Origin: Streptomyces sp. 35G-GA-8 | Lineage (GTDB): Bacteria > Actinomycetota > Actinomycetes > Streptomycetales > Streptomycetaceae | Reading direction: 5' to 3' | Length of the DNA stretch: 64,000 nt | Assembly: GCF_023534745.1 (NCBI RefSeq) | Contig: NZ_JAMHJQ010000006.1 | Location: 333,586-397,585 of the forward strand | In this document: positions 25,723 to 34,574 of the stretch, one piece after another | Layout: each line of letters begins with the position of its first letter | How positions within the stretch are numbered: position 1 is the stretch's first letter | The notes under the pieces: generated by a model | What the model was told of the DNA's origin: nothing | Seen by the model: only the letters and a program-made list of their open reading frames with translations | Databases searched by the model: none | Made by a program: the position numbers and the translations under genes

Positions 25723-25769
25723 GCCGTGACGGTGACGCGCGCCCTTTCTCGACGACACCTGGAGCAGCC

Positions 25770-26705
25770 ATGACATCCGTGCCCGGCCGCATCACCTGGC
25801 CACCCCCGGAGCTCGCCGTCCCACCGGTACAGCTGCCACCGACCGCTCCCGTCACCGGCGCCGACGGCGTCCGACGGTACGACCAGCTGAGCTACGCCAC
25901 CAACTCCGGTTACCGGCCACGCCTGCTCGACCTTTCCGTACCCCTGACCGCCGAACCCGCGGCCCTGGTGGTGTGGATTCACGGCGGCGCCTGGATGGAG
26001 GGCGACCGGCGCCACCCACCGCCGACCGTCAGCGCCGACCTCCTGTTCGGCTCCCTGCTACGGGCAGGCCTGGCCGTCGCCACCATCGACTACCGCCACG
26101 CGCGCGAAGCCGCGTTCCCCGCCCAACTGCACGACGTCAAGGCAGCCATCCGCTACCTGCGCCACTACGCCGGGCCGCTCGGGATCGACGGGAAGCGGAT
26201 CGGCGTGTGGGGCGAGTCGGCCGGCGGTCACCTGGCCGCGCTGGCCGGGTTGACCGGGCCGACCGGCGGGGCTCAGCCCTCGCACGAAGACACGGACCTT
26301 GAGGGCACGGAGGGAGTCAGAGAGGGCGACAGCGCGGTCGCGGCTGTCGTGGACTGGTACGGGATCACCGACGTGGGCGCGCTGGTGCCTGACCGGCCCG
26401 GTCCCGGCGACCCCATCGTGACTCTTCTGGGCGGCAACCCGGCGGACAGGACCCGCCTCGCCGCGGCGGCCAGCCCCGTCAGCTACGGGGGATCCCCGGC
26501 GCCGCCCTTCCTGCTGGTCCACGGGACCCACGACACGCTCGTGCCCTTCGAACACAGTGAGCGCCTGGCCCAACTCCTGAGGGCCGCCGGCAACCAGGCG
26601 GAGGTCCTTGCCGTACCGGGCGCCGAGCACATCTTCCTCAACGCCGATGTCACCCCCCTCGTCGCACGCAGTGTCGCCTTCCTGGCCCACCACCTGAGCC
26701 CGTGA
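25770..26705 (+). CDS. α/β-hydrolase, acetyl-esterase/lipase type
   Basis: 311 aa from ATG 25770, which has ggagcagcc directly upstream. The oxyanion motif is WIHGGAWMEGD, the nucleophile elbow GVWGESAGGHLAAL, and the acid and His appear in HGTHDTLVPFE and PGAEHIFLN. No signal peptide, so it acts in the cytoplasm. Only 47 bp separate it from lutC, so it is probably the last gene of the operon. A role in removing ester groups from imported deoxy-sugars is plausible but not shown. Confidence 0.83.
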   Translation: MTSVPGRITWPPPELAVPPVQLPPTAPVTGADGVRRYDQLSYATNSGYRPRLLDLSVPLTAEPAALVVWIHGGAWMEGDRRHPPPTVSADLLFGSLLRAGLAVATIDYRHAREAAFPAQLHDVKAAIRYLRHYAGPLGIDGKRIGVWGESAGGHLAALAGLTGPTGGAQPSHEDTDLEGTEGVREGDSAVAAVVDWYGITDVGALVPDRPGPGDPIVTLLGGNPADRTRLAAAASPVSYGGSPAPPFLLVHGTHDTLVPFEHSERLAQLLRAAGNQAEVLAVPGAEHIFLNADVTPLVARSVAFLAHHLSP

Positions 26706-27162
26706 AGCGCCGTCGCGAGGGCCTGGGCGAGTCCACCAGGTCGGCCGCGGCAACGAACGACCTGGGGAGCAATGGGGCTCGACGACGCGGTGGCCGTGCT
26801 GGACGACGTTCCTCCTCCCGAGCCCTACGGCCACTGGACACGCAGATCCTGTAGCCGGGCGACGGTCGCCGGTCCGTCGCCGGGCCAGGCCGGCACCCAG
26901 TTTCCGGCGGGGTCCGGGCGCCCTGTCCAAGTCAGGTCAGTGGGCTCCCACAGGAAGTCCTCGGGTGCGAGCCGCTCCAGGTGGTCCTCGCGTCCGTCAC
27001 CGGTCCGGCGTGGCGCTCCCACGGAACGGCGGAGTGTCCTCTTCGCGGTTGTCTTCCAGTGTTCTTCCCGAGCATCCGGGCCCTGACCTGCCCGATCGCG
27101 CTGAACGACGGAGGGCCTCGTGGACGGCCGAGCTTCGCGGAGGCTCGTCGCGGGCTCCCGAG
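26706..27162. other. Intergenic region with possible DinB-like relic
   Basis: No intact gene is seen in these 457 bp. On the minus strand, about 26825-27010, an open frame reads HLERLAPEDFLWEPTDLTW, like the start of a DinB/YfiT-type protein, but it ends abruptly after some 50 residues and has no proper start. It is at best a fragment. Confidence 0.3.
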
Positions 27163-27945
27163 TCAGGGCGCGGGGGGTCGTCGCTCGGCAGGGGAGAGCA
27201 GCAGTACTTCCAGCGCCCGCGCGCAGGACCGCGCCTGCGCCAGGAACCATGCGGTCCGCTCGTCGGTGATCACGGACGGGGTGGCCCGCACCGCGAGAGC
27301 GAAGCGTGAGTATCCCGCACCGTCCAGCACCGGGACCGCCAGCGTCCGCACACCGTAGGCCGACTCGCCGTCGTTGAGCGCGTAGGAGTTCGCCCGTACC
27401 CGGGTCAGCTCCGACTTCAGAGTGTCGGTGTCGACGATGGTGCGGTCGGTAAAGGCGGGCAGCGGTGGCAGTGAGGACGGTCCGCCTTCGCCCGGACGTG
27501 CCCAGGCCAGGAGCACCTTGCCCAGTGCCGTGGAGTGCAGCGGCCTGCGAAGACCCATCCTCGGGGTGACCGAGCCGCCCGCCACGATGACCGCGTACGG
27601 ACCGCTGCGCAGGGCCAGGTCGGCGGTGGCGCCCGTGCGCTCGGCCAGGTCGGTCAGCTCGGGAGTGGCCAGATGCAGTCCCCGCTGGTGGTACGAGAGC
27701 CGGCCGAGCTCGGTCACCGCGGGCCCGAGCCGGTGACAGGAGGTACGGGCGTCCTGCTCCAGGAAGCCCGCGCCCAGCAGCGTACGGGCCAGCCGGTGGG
27801 CCGTGGACACCGAGAGTCCCAACCGCCGCGCCAGATCCGACGCGCTGAGGTCCGGCCCGTTGTCGTGGAAGCAGTGCAGGACGTCCAGGGCTCGCCGGAC
27901 CGCCTGGGTACCGCCCGGAGCGCGCGTCGTCGCGGCCTCGGTCAT
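27163..27945 (-). CDS. IclR-family transcriptional regulator
   Basis: 260 aa from ATG 27945. The N-terminal winged helix is VRRALDVLHCFHDNG, DLSASDLARRLGLSVSTAHR and LARTLLGAGFL. The C-terminal effector domain includes GLRRPLHSTALGKVLLAW and YALNDGESAYGVRTLAVPVLD, both typical. It is divergent from the sulfur operon, whose leader begins 196 bp away, so it may regulate that operon; it could also belong to the sugar cluster on its other side. Confidence 0.9.
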   Translation of the reverse strand: MTEAATTRAPGGTQAVRRALDVLHCFHDNGPDLSASDLARRLGLSVSTAHRLARTLLGAGFLEQDARTSCHRLGPAVTELGRLSYHQRGLHLATPELTDLAERTGATADLALRSGPYAVIVAGGSVTPRMGLRRPLHSTALGKVLLAWARPGEGGPSSLPPLPAFTDRTIVDTDTLKSELTRVRANSYALNDGESAYGVRTLAVPVLDGAGYSRFALAVRATPSVITDERTAWFLAQARSCARALEVLLLSPAERRPPAP

Positions 27946-28052
27946 GTTCGGATCACTCTCAGCTCATCGCAAACGGGGGGGATCGACATCGCCACATCGT
28001 GGCAGCGAAGCGGGGCGGCAAGCACCTCAGGAAACATTCCCTTCATATTCGA

Positions 28053-28067
28053 TCCCACATGATGGGA
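28053..28067. promoter_or_regulatory. Candidate IclR operator
   Basis: The inverted repeat tccca-catga-tggga lies between the divergent IclR gene and the leader peptide, about 75 bp before the leader start. Its size and place fit an operator; binding is not shown. Confidence 0.4.
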
Positions 28068-28141
28068 AGCCATTTGTGATCGAGTGCGTCTCCGTGGCAC
28101 GCTCCCACCGCTACCACCGACGAGCCGAAGGGAGCAGGGCC

Positions 28142-28255
28142 ATGACTGTTCGCCGTACCGCGACGCCGGCCTCCGCGGCCGTCCCGGTTCTGCTCACACT
28201 CACGCTGCGCCGTCATATCGACCTGGCGCGCGTCTCCAGCGCCACCTGTCGCTGA
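28142..28255 (+). CDS. Cys leader peptide of a sulfur operon
   Basis: A 37-aa peptide with a strong ribosome site (gggagcagggcc) directly before its ATG. It ends RRHIDLARVSSATCR, which matches the short actinobacterial leader peptides that carry RHxDL...C(R) near their C-terminus and precede sulfur-assimilation genes (the Ms4527A-like group). Ribosome stalling at the Cys codon (28247-28249) when cysteine is scarce is thought to free expression downstream. Here it precedes the desulfinase/sulfonate importer operon by 157 bp, exactly where such an attenuator is expected. Confidence 0.82.
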   Translation: MTVRRTATPASAAVPVLLTLTLRRHIDLARVSSATCR

Positions 28256-28412
28256 CTCACCCGCGCGACCTCGCGCCCACGCTTTCGCACCCCTCGGTGC
28301 CTTCCGCGCTCACACTCTGCCCCGAAGCGGTCTCCCACCCTGGCCTCTGCGGAGGCTCGGCCATACGCGGGGCCCCGCCCCGCCGCCCCTCCGCTTCCTC
28401 TTGGAGGACTTC
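28256..28412 (+). promoter_or_regulatory. Probable attenuator region after the leader peptide
   Basis: This 157-bp spacer holds hairpin-forming sequence, including gcctc-tgcg-gaggc (28343-28356) and gcggggccccgc (28368-28379), and ends with the ribosome site ggagg before ATG 28413. Together with the Cys leader it probably forms an attenuator, but no single pair of competing structures could be proven by eye. Confidence 0.45.
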
Positions 28413-29432
28413 ATGACGCATGCCGCCGTTCTGCCCAGGACACTCTGGTTCACCCGCTGTCCCGTACCGACCGCCACCGGCATCGCCGCCGACCGCGGTT
28501 GGCTCGCCGACGAGTTCGCCCTCGACGGCATCACCGTGCGTTCCCTCCAGGACGCCGCCCCCGACGCGGACCGGTCCGCCCACTTCACCCACGAACTGCC
28601 TGGACTGTTCCGGGAGGGAGGCAACGTACCCGCGCTGTGGGCCCGTTCCCGAGGGGCGCGGACCCGGCTGATCGGACTGACCTGGATCGAGGAGCGCCAG
28701 ACCGTGCTCGTCGCGCCAGGCTCCGGTATCCGGGACGCGGGGGCGCTGCGTGGCCGACGGCTCGCCCTCCCCGTCCACTCCATCGCCATCGATTTCTGGC
28801 GGGCCATGGCGGTACGCGGCTTCGAAGGCGCGCTCGCCTCCGCGGGACTCGGCCTCGACGACGCTGTACTCGTCGATGTGCCGGCCGACGGATACGACGG
28901 GCAGTGGGCCGCCGAACTCGCGGCCCTGCGCCGGGGGGACGTCGACGCCGTGTACGTGAAGGGTGCGCTCGCCGTCGAGGCGGCCCGGCGGGCCGGAGTG
29001 GAGATCGCCATCGAACTGGACGAGCTGCCCGACACCCGATTCCGCGTCAACAACGGCACTCCGCGCCCCATCACCGTCCGCCAGGACCTGCTGGACGACC
29101 ACCCCGACCTCGTGGACCGCTTCCTCTCCGTCCTGCTCAGGGCGGCCGACTGGGCCGCCGGACAGCCCGCGGAGGTCGCCCGTGTCCTCGGTGCCGAGAC
29201 AGGTGCCGGTGCCGAGGGGGTCGCCGGCGCCTACCGGTCCGGAACACACCTCGCCCTCCACCCCGACCTGTCCGCCGGGCGCCTCGCCCTGCTCGCCGGA
29301 CAGGAGGCCGCCCTGCGCGTCCACGGCTTCCTGCCCGAGGCCGTGGACGTCACCACCTGGACCGATCCCGAGCCACTGCGCCGCGCCGCCGCCCTCGTGC
29401 GTCGGCAGTCGGCCGGCTCCTCCGCTCCCTGA
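28413..29432 (+). CDS. DszB-like sulfinate desulfinase
   Basis: 339 aa from ATG 28413, with ttggagg 5 nt upstream. It has the fold of periplasmic sulfonate/nitrate-binding proteins but no signal peptide, as in DszB, the 2'-hydroxybiphenyl-2-sulfinate desulfinase. The three DszB active-site residues appear in matching contexts: Cys16 in TRCPVPT, His57 in SAHFTHELP and Arg67 in LFREGGNVPAL; the His-Arg spacing of 10 equals that of DszB (Cys27, His60, Arg70). It therefore probably releases sulfite from an organic sulfinate in the cytoplasm. The substrate is unknown. It is the first enzyme gene after the Cys leader; the importer follows 19 bp downstream. Confidence 0.75.
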   Translation: MTHAAVLPRTLWFTRCPVPTATGIAADRGWLADEFALDGITVRSLQDAAPDADRSAHFTHELPGLFREGGNVPALWARSRGARTRLIGLTWIEERQTVLVAPGSGIRDAGALRGRRLALPVHSIAIDFWRAMAVRGFEGALASAGLGLDDAVLVDVPADGYDGQWAAELAALRRGDVDAVYVKGALAVEAARRAGVEIAIELDELPDTRFRVNNGTPRPITVRQDLLDDHPDLVDRFLSVLLRAADWAAGQPAEVARVLGAETGAGAEGVAGAYRSGTHLALHPDLSAGRLALLAGQEAALRVHGFLPEAVDVTTWTDPEPLRRAAALVRRQSAGSSAP

Positions 29433-29451
29433 ACCCCGAGGCCTCACGATC

Positions 29452-30474
29452 ATGAACTCCAAGCGACCACTGCGTACGCCCGTATCCCTCGTACTCCTCA
29501 CCACGACCGCACTCGTGGCCGTCACCGCCTGCGGTGCCTCGCAGTCCGACAGCGACGCTGCCGGCTCCACCGGTGGCAGGACCGTCGCCATCCGTATCCC
29601 CGATCCCGGCAACTCCGGCGTCCTCGCCCTCGGCAAGAAGGACGGCAGCCTCGACAAGGCCCTCGCGAAGGCCGGCGCCAAGGTGGAATGGACCGGCAGC
29701 GCCGGCCCCTTCGCCCCTGCCTCCCAGGCGCTGAACGCCGACCAGCTCGACATCGCGACCGGTTCCATCACCTCCGGCATCACCGCCCTCTCCCAGAGCC
29801 CCGGCTTCAAGTTCTTCACTGCCGTGTCCCCCGACCCCGTGGGGGAAGGCATCCTCGTCCGCGAAGGCTCCGGGATCGAGGACGTCCACGACCTGATCGG
29901 CAAGAAGGTCGCGGTCAACAAGGGCGGCACCGGCGAATATCTGTTGCTCAAGGCTCTGGCCAAGGCGAACATCCCGGCTGACAAGGTCGAGCGCGTCTAT
30001 CTGCCCGCCGACCAGACCGCCGCGGTCTTCAACGCCGGCAAGGTCGACGCCTGGGCCGTCTGGTCCACCTACGCGGTGGCCGAGATCGGTAGCGGCAAGG
30101 CACACTTCGTGGCCGACGGCACGGCCATCGGCTCCGACAACTACAGCCTCACCGCTGTCCGTACGGGTTTCGCCGAAAAGCACCCCGAGATCATCAAGGC
30201 GCTCTACAGCTACCTCCACGAGGGCAGCGCCAAGGAGAAGAAGGACCCGGCGGCCTACCTCAACGTCTTCACCGACGTCGGCCCGACCGCCGTCACCGGC
30301 AAGGCCAAGGAGGTCCAGGCCGACTTCCTCGCACAGGGCGGCACGGTCGACCCGATCGGTCCCGAAGACATCAAACGCTTCGAAGCCGTCGCCGCGTTCT
30401 ACACCGAACAGAAGGTCACCCAGAAGACGGTGGACGTGGCGGCACACATCATCGACATCGAGAAGCCGACATGA
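29452..30474 (+). CDS. Sulfonate-type ABC importer, substrate-binding lipoprotein (SsuA-like)
   Basis: 340 aa. The N-terminus is a lipoprotein signal (basic start, hydrophobic core, VTAC with Cys27). The mature part follows the SsuA/TauA fold: RIPDPGNSGVLALGKKDGSL, ATGSITSGITAL, GKKVAVNKGGTGEYLLLKAL and AWAVWSTYAV. It should deliver an organosulfur compound to the permease encoded next; the genes overlap by 4 bp. Confidence 0.88.
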   Translation: MNSKRPLRTPVSLVLLTTTALVAVTACGASQSDSDAAGSTGGRTVAIRIPDPGNSGVLALGKKDGSLDKALAKAGAKVEWTGSAGPFAPASQALNADQLDIATGSITSGITALSQSPGFKFFTAVSPDPVGEGILVREGSGIEDVHDLIGKKVAVNKGGTGEYLLLKALAKANIPADKVERVYLPADQTAAVFNAGKVDAWAVWSTYAVAEIGSGKAHFVADGTAIGSDNYSLTAVRTGFAEKHPEIIKALYSYLHEGSAKEKKDPAAYLNVFTDVGPTAVTGKAKEVQADFLAQGGTVDPIGPEDIKRFEAVAAFYTEQKVTQKTVDVAAHIIDIEKPT

Positions 30475-31307
30475 GTACCGCCACCGCCGAAGCCGCGGCC
30501 ACCCTCGTCACTCCCCGGCCCCAGCTCCCCAAGGCGCGCGGTCGCGGCTACGCCATGACGGTGCGCGCTCTGGGCCCGCTGATCCTGCTCGCTCTGTGGT
30601 GGCTGGCCTCAGCGACCGGCGTACTGACCGACGACGTGCTGGCCTCACCCGCCGAAGTAGTGCGGGCGACCGGTGAGTTGTGGGGCAACGGGCAGCTGCC
30701 CGACGCCCTCGCCACCTCTCTCACCCGTTCCGGTATCGGCCTGCTCATCGGACTCGCCGCCGGACTGAGCCTCGGTATCGTCACCGGATTCACCCGGCTC
30801 GGGGACGAACTCCTCGACTCCTCGCTGCAGACCCTGCGCACCATCCCGTTCCTCTCCCTCGTACCCCTGTTCATGGTCTGGTTCGGCATCAACGAGACCG
30901 CCAAGGTCCTGCTCATCGCCGTCGCCACCACCTTCCCGATGTATGTCTCGACCACCGCCGGCGTACGCAACACCGACCCCAAACTCATCGAGGCCATGCG
31001 CAGTTTCGGGATGAGCCGCGTCGGCATCATCCGCGAGGTCGTCCTCCCCGCCGCCCTGCCGTCCCTCCTGGCCGGGCTGCGCCTGTCGATGACTCTCAGC
31101 GTCATCGCCCTCATCGCCGCCGAGGAGATCAACGCGACCGCGGGCATCGGCTATCTGATGTCGCAGGCCCAGAGCTACGCCCGCACCGACATCCTCGCCC
31201 TCTGCATTCTCATCTACGGGCTCCTCGGCCTGACCGCGGACATCCTTGTCCGGCTCCTGGAGCGGGTCCTGATGCCCTGGCGAAGCCCGCGGGGAGGCAC
31301 CCGGTGA
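30471..31307 (+). CDS. Sulfonate-type ABC importer permease (SsuC-like)
   Basis: 278 aa with about six transmembrane helices. The EAA-type loop reads LIEAMRSFGMSRVGIIREVV, followed by LPAALPSLLAGLR, and the family stretch TIPFLSLVPLFMVWFG is present. It overlaps both the binding protein and the ATPase genes by 4 bp. Confidence 0.9.
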   Translation: MSTATAEAAATLVTPRPQLPKARGRGYAMTVRALGPLILLALWWLASATGVLTDDVLASPAEVVRATGELWGNGQLPDALATSLTRSGIGLLIGLAAGLSLGIVTGFTRLGDELLDSSLQTLRTIPFLSLVPLFMVWFGINETAKVLLIAVATTFPMYVSTTAGVRNTDPKLIEAMRSFGMSRVGIIREVVLPAALPSLLAGLRLSMTLSVIALIAAEEINATAGIGYLMSQAQSYARTDILALCILIYGLLGLTADILVRLLERVLMPWRSPRGGTR

Positions 31308-32062
31308 CCGGCCAGGAAACCACCGCCCCGGCGGTACGAGTCCGGGATCTGCGCCGTGTCTTCGGCACCCGCGCCGTCCTCGACGGCCTGCGTCTGGACA
31401 TCGCCCGCGGCGAATTCGTCGCACTGCTCGGCGCCAGCGGCAGCGGCAAGACGACCCTTCTGCGCATCCTGGGCGCACTGGACTCCACCGACGGGGGAGA
31501 AGTCCTGGTTCCCCGGGCCCGGACCGTCGTCTTCCAGGAACCCCGCCTCGTACCCTCCAAGAAGGTCCTCGCCAACGTGACCGTCGCCCTGCCGCGGAAC
31601 CGTTCGGAGGATGGACTGAGGGCCCTCGCCGAAGTCGGCCTGGAGCGCCACGCCCAGGCGTGGCCCGTCACCCTCTCCGGCGGCGAGGCTCAACGCGTCG
31701 CTCTTGCCCGCGCCTTGGTCAGGGAACCCGAACTGCTTCTGCTGGATGAGCCGTTCGCCGCCCTCGACGCGTTGACCCGGCTGAAGATGCAGGACCTGGT
31801 CGGTGAACTGTGCCGTAAGCACCGGCCCGCCGTCCTGCTCGTCACCCACGATGTCGACGAGGCCGTGCGGCTCGCCGACCGTGTCGCCGTCCTGCGCGAC
31901 GGACAGCTGGTGACCGACGAGGAAGTCACCGTCGACCGGCCGCGCGAGCCGGGCGACCCCGCTTTCGCCGCTCTGCGCAGGCGTCTGCTCCATGATCTCG
32001 GGGTCGAGACGACCGCGCGCCCCGCGCCCACCCCCGAACGTACCGGAATCGGAGTGATCTGA
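31304..32062 (+). CDS. Sulfonate-type ABC importer ATPase (SsuB-like)
   Basis: 252 aa from GTG 31304, which overlaps the permease stop (gtga). Walker A GASGSGKTT, Q-loop VVFQEPRLVP, signature LSGGEAQR, Walker B LLLLDEPFAALD and switch His in LVTHDVDEA are all present. It powers the importer and is followed without a gap (tga then atg) by the next gene. Confidence 0.92.
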   Translation: MTGQETTAPAVRVRDLRRVFGTRAVLDGLRLDIARGEFVALLGASGSGKTTLLRILGALDSTDGGEVLVPRARTVVFQEPRLVPSKKVLANVTVALPRNRSEDGLRALAEVGLERHAQAWPVTLSGGEAQRVALARALVREPELLLLDEPFAALDALTRLKMQDLVGELCRKHRPAVLLVTHDVDEAVRLADRVAVLRDGQLVTDEEVTVDRPREPGDPAFAALRRRLLHDLGVETTARPAPTPERTGIGVI

Positions 32063-32950
32063 ATGACCATCACCATTGGTGTGCACAGCAGCAACCCGTC
32101 CCTCTACTACCTGTACCATCTTTCCCGCCTCGGCTTCGCCCGGGAAGAGCTGGCCCCGCTCGGCGAGAGCGTCTCCTTTCACCCGTACACCAACGGCGTC
32201 CGCACCGGTGAACTCCTCACCGAGGGCACCATCGACTTCGGCGGCACCGGCTCCACCCCGCCCGTGACCGCCCAGGCCGCCGGCCACGACCTCGTCTACA
32301 CAGCGGTCTCCGCACCACGCCCCGAACACGGTGCGCTTCTCGTGCCCGTCGACAGCCCGGTCCGTACCGTCGCCGACCTCAAGGGCACCACCGTCCACCT
32401 GGCGATCGGGTCCTGGCAGACCCACCTGGTCGCCAAGGCCCTTGACTCCGCGGGCCTTTCCTATGCCACCGACATCGCTCCGGTACGCGGCACCGGTGAC
32501 AGCGAACGGCTCCTGCGCGGCGGAGCCGTCGCCGCCTGGGTCGCGCAAGGGCCCCAACTCGCCGCCGCCCTGCGCACCGGCGGACTGCGCCCGCTCGTCC
32601 GCACGAGCGACGTCATCACCGACCGGTCCGTCTTCTTCACCCGACGCGAACTCGCCGAGACACGCCCCGAGATCATCGACGCCCTCACCCGTGCGCTCCA
32701 GCGCGCCGACGACTGGGCAGCCGCCCACCCCCGGCAGGCCGCCGAGATCGCCGCCGCGGACCTGGGCGGCAGCGCCGACGACTGGGAGACCGCGCTGCGT
32801 GCCCTGCCCTGGCGGATCGAAGCGGTGAGCGCGGAGTTCCTCGCCGAACAGCAGGAGGCCGCCGACATCTTTCACCGCGTCGGCTTCATCGGCCGCCCGG
32901 TCACCACCTCGCAGGCCGTCGCCCGCGCATCCGCTCAGAAAGTGTCCTGA
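32063..32950 (+). CDS. Second SsuA/DszB-fold protein, no signal peptide
   Basis: 295 aa starting directly after the ATPase stop. The fold is that of NMT1/SsuA-like binding proteins (LLTEGTIDFGGTGSTPPVTA, TVADLKGTTVHLAIGSWQTH). It has no signal peptide or lipobox. Compared with DszB, the catalytic Cys position is not Cys (HSSNPSLYY), though a His (His40) and Arg (Arg47) lie nearby. It may be a cytoplasmic binding protein or a divergent desulfinase-like enzyme. Its position between importer and monooxygenase ties it to the same substrate. Confidence 0.72.
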   Translation: MTITIGVHSSNPSLYYLYHLSRLGFAREELAPLGESVSFHPYTNGVRTGELLTEGTIDFGGTGSTPPVTAQAAGHDLVYTAVSAPRPEHGALLVPVDSPVRTVADLKGTTVHLAIGSWQTHLVAKALDSAGLSYATDIAPVRGTGDSERLLRGGAVAAWVAQGPQLAAALRTGGLRPLVRTSDVITDRSVFFTRRELAETRPEIIDALTRALQRADDWAAAHPRQAAEIAAADLGGSADDWETALRALPWRIEAVSAEFLAEQQEAADIFHRVGFIGRPVTTSQAVARASAQKVS

Positions 32951-32954
32951 CACC

Positions 32955-34025
32955 ATGGCGACCGAAGTCCTCTGGTACATCATCCCGCGCGAAGGCGCCT
33001 ATCCCTGGGAAACCGAAGGGCGCAGAACCGTCGATCTCGGGTATCTCACCAGGCTCGCGGGAACGGTCGAGCAACTCGGCTACAGCGGGGCGCTGCTCGC
33101 CACCGACCTGTACGACGTGTGGCCGCTCGGCAGCGCCCTGGCAGCCGCCACCACCCGGTTCAAGCCTCTGCTCGCCGTCCACCCCGGCCTGATATCGCCC
33201 ACACTGCTGGCCAAGATGGCCCTCAGCTTCGACACACTCTTCGGTGGCCGACTGCGCTTCAATGTCGTCAACGGCTCGACGAAGTCGCTCCAGGAGTACG
33301 GACTCCACGTCGAGCACGACGAACGGTACGAACTGAGCGCCGAGTACTGGTCGATCGTGAAGCGGCTCACGGCGGGCGAAGTCTTCGACCACAAGGGCCG
33401 GTTCTACGACCTGAAGAACGCGGGCGCTTCGTTCCGCGAGCTGAAGCCCGTCCAGGACCCCCATGTCCCACTCTGGTTCGGCGGCTCCTCACCGCCCGGC
33501 ATCGAGATGGCGGCAGAACACGTCGACGTGTTCCTCACCTGGGGCGAGCCCCCACATCTGCTGAAGGAGAAGCTGGAGCGGGTCAGAGCACGGGCCGCGG
33601 CGTACGGCCGTACGCTCCGCATCGGTCTGCGCCTCCACATCATCGTCCGGGACACCGAGAACGAGGCATGGGCGGCGGCCGACCGGCTCCTCGACGTCAC
33701 CAGCCGGGCCACCTACGCGAGGCAACTGGGGGACCGGGTTGGCGAGGATGGGGTCGGGTGGCAGCGACAGTTCCGTCAGCACGGCGGTAAAGTGCCCGCG
33801 CGCGCACGCGATCTGGAGGTACACCCCAACATGTGGCCCGGCATGAGCCTGTTCCGGCCCGGCCCCGGCACGGCCGTCGTGGGCTCGACCGCCCAGGTCG
33901 TCGACCGGCTCAAGGAGTTCGAGAGCCTGGGGGTCGACACCTTCATCCTCTCCGGCAACCCCCTGCTGGAGGAGGCCTACCGGGTCGCCGAGACGGTGCT
34001 TCCGGCGCTAGGCGCGCGCCCCTGA
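32955..34025 (+). CDS. ssuD: FMNH2-dependent alkanesulfonate monooxygenase (SsuD-like)
   Basis: 356 aa, luciferase-like fold. The SsuD pattern is followed over the whole length: WYIIPREGAYPWETEGRRTV, GGRLRFNVVNGSTKSLQEYG, HDERYELSAEYWSIVKRL, PLWFGGSSPPGIEMAAEHVD, FLTWGEPPHLLKEKLERVRA and LSGNPLLEEAYRV. SsuD releases sulfite from alkanesulfonates using FMNH2 and O2. The Cys near residue 54 of the E. coli enzyme is not conserved. No flavin reductase (SsuE) is encoded nearby, so reduced flavin must come from elsewhere. Confidence 0.87.
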   Translation: MATEVLWYIIPREGAYPWETEGRRTVDLGYLTRLAGTVEQLGYSGALLATDLYDVWPLGSALAAATTRFKPLLAVHPGLISPTLLAKMALSFDTLFGGRLRFNVVNGSTKSLQEYGLHVEHDERYELSAEYWSIVKRLTAGEVFDHKGRFYDLKNAGASFRELKPVQDPHVPLWFGGSSPPGIEMAAEHVDVFLTWGEPPHLLKEKLERVRARAAAYGRTLRIGLRLHIIVRDTENEAWAAADRLLDVTSRATYARQLGDRVGEDGVGWQRQFRQHGGKVPARARDLEVHPNMWPGMSLFRPGPGTAVVGSTAQVVDRLKEFESLGVDTFILSGNPLLEEAYRVAETVLPALGARP

Positions 34026-34029
34026 GCAC

Positions 34030-34574
34030 AATGGGCCGGGCTCCGGCTCGACTTCTCCGACGCGGCCACTCCCCGCCAGGGGGCATCCGCCGCCAGAGCC
34101 AGTACGTCCACAACGAGATCACCAAAGCCCTGGCAGACAGCGGCGTCGCCGACCCCGGCCCCTATCTCCTCAACGGGCAGGCGCCCGCCGCGAACCCCTC
34201 CTACCAGGAACTCGCGGCACAGGTCGAGCACCACTTCCGCAGCGACAGCACCTTCGGCCGAGGCGTGCCTCAACGCCTCGGCCTGGGTGCTGGAACGCCG
34301 ACTTCCACCCGGCCGGCAGCCCACTCCCGCACAACCGCGCGGCGCGGTGCGCTACTTCCTTGCCGAACTTCCACTGTTCCTGGACACCCCGCAGATCGTC
34401 GGCACGGCCGCCTCGGTGTTCTGCTACCCCGAGGTCCCCCAGGTGCCGGCCGACCTGTACCACCACCAGACGGCCCTGCGTCCGGCCCCCAATCAGGGCT
34501 TCTGCCGCCTGCGCACCACCTCGGGAATCCAGCAGCCCAACGTCCATGTGCCGGGCATCGTGCAGCGACGATGA
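34030..34574 (+). pseudogene. Cyclodipeptide synthase relic (5'-truncated, frameshifted)
   Basis: The first half reads RRQSQYVHNEITKALADSG and SYQELAAQVEHHFRSDSTF in one frame. The second half, about 34261-34574, continues in the +1-shifted frame as WVLERRLPPG and VRYFLAELPLFLDTP, then SVFCYPEVP and LRPAPNQGF. These are typical of the C-terminal two thirds of tRNA-dependent cyclodipeptide synthases, including the conserved Tyr and Glu of the YFLAE motif. Removing one G in ttcggccgag near 34253 joins the frames. The N-terminus with the catalytic Ser is missing. The relic ends close to the truncated 3' end of a minus-strand methyltransferase. Confidence 0.7.

Noticed and set aside
28973-29450. 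Alternative start for the SsuA-like lipoprotein far upstream
   Set aside because: The signal peptide and lipobox fix the start at 29452.
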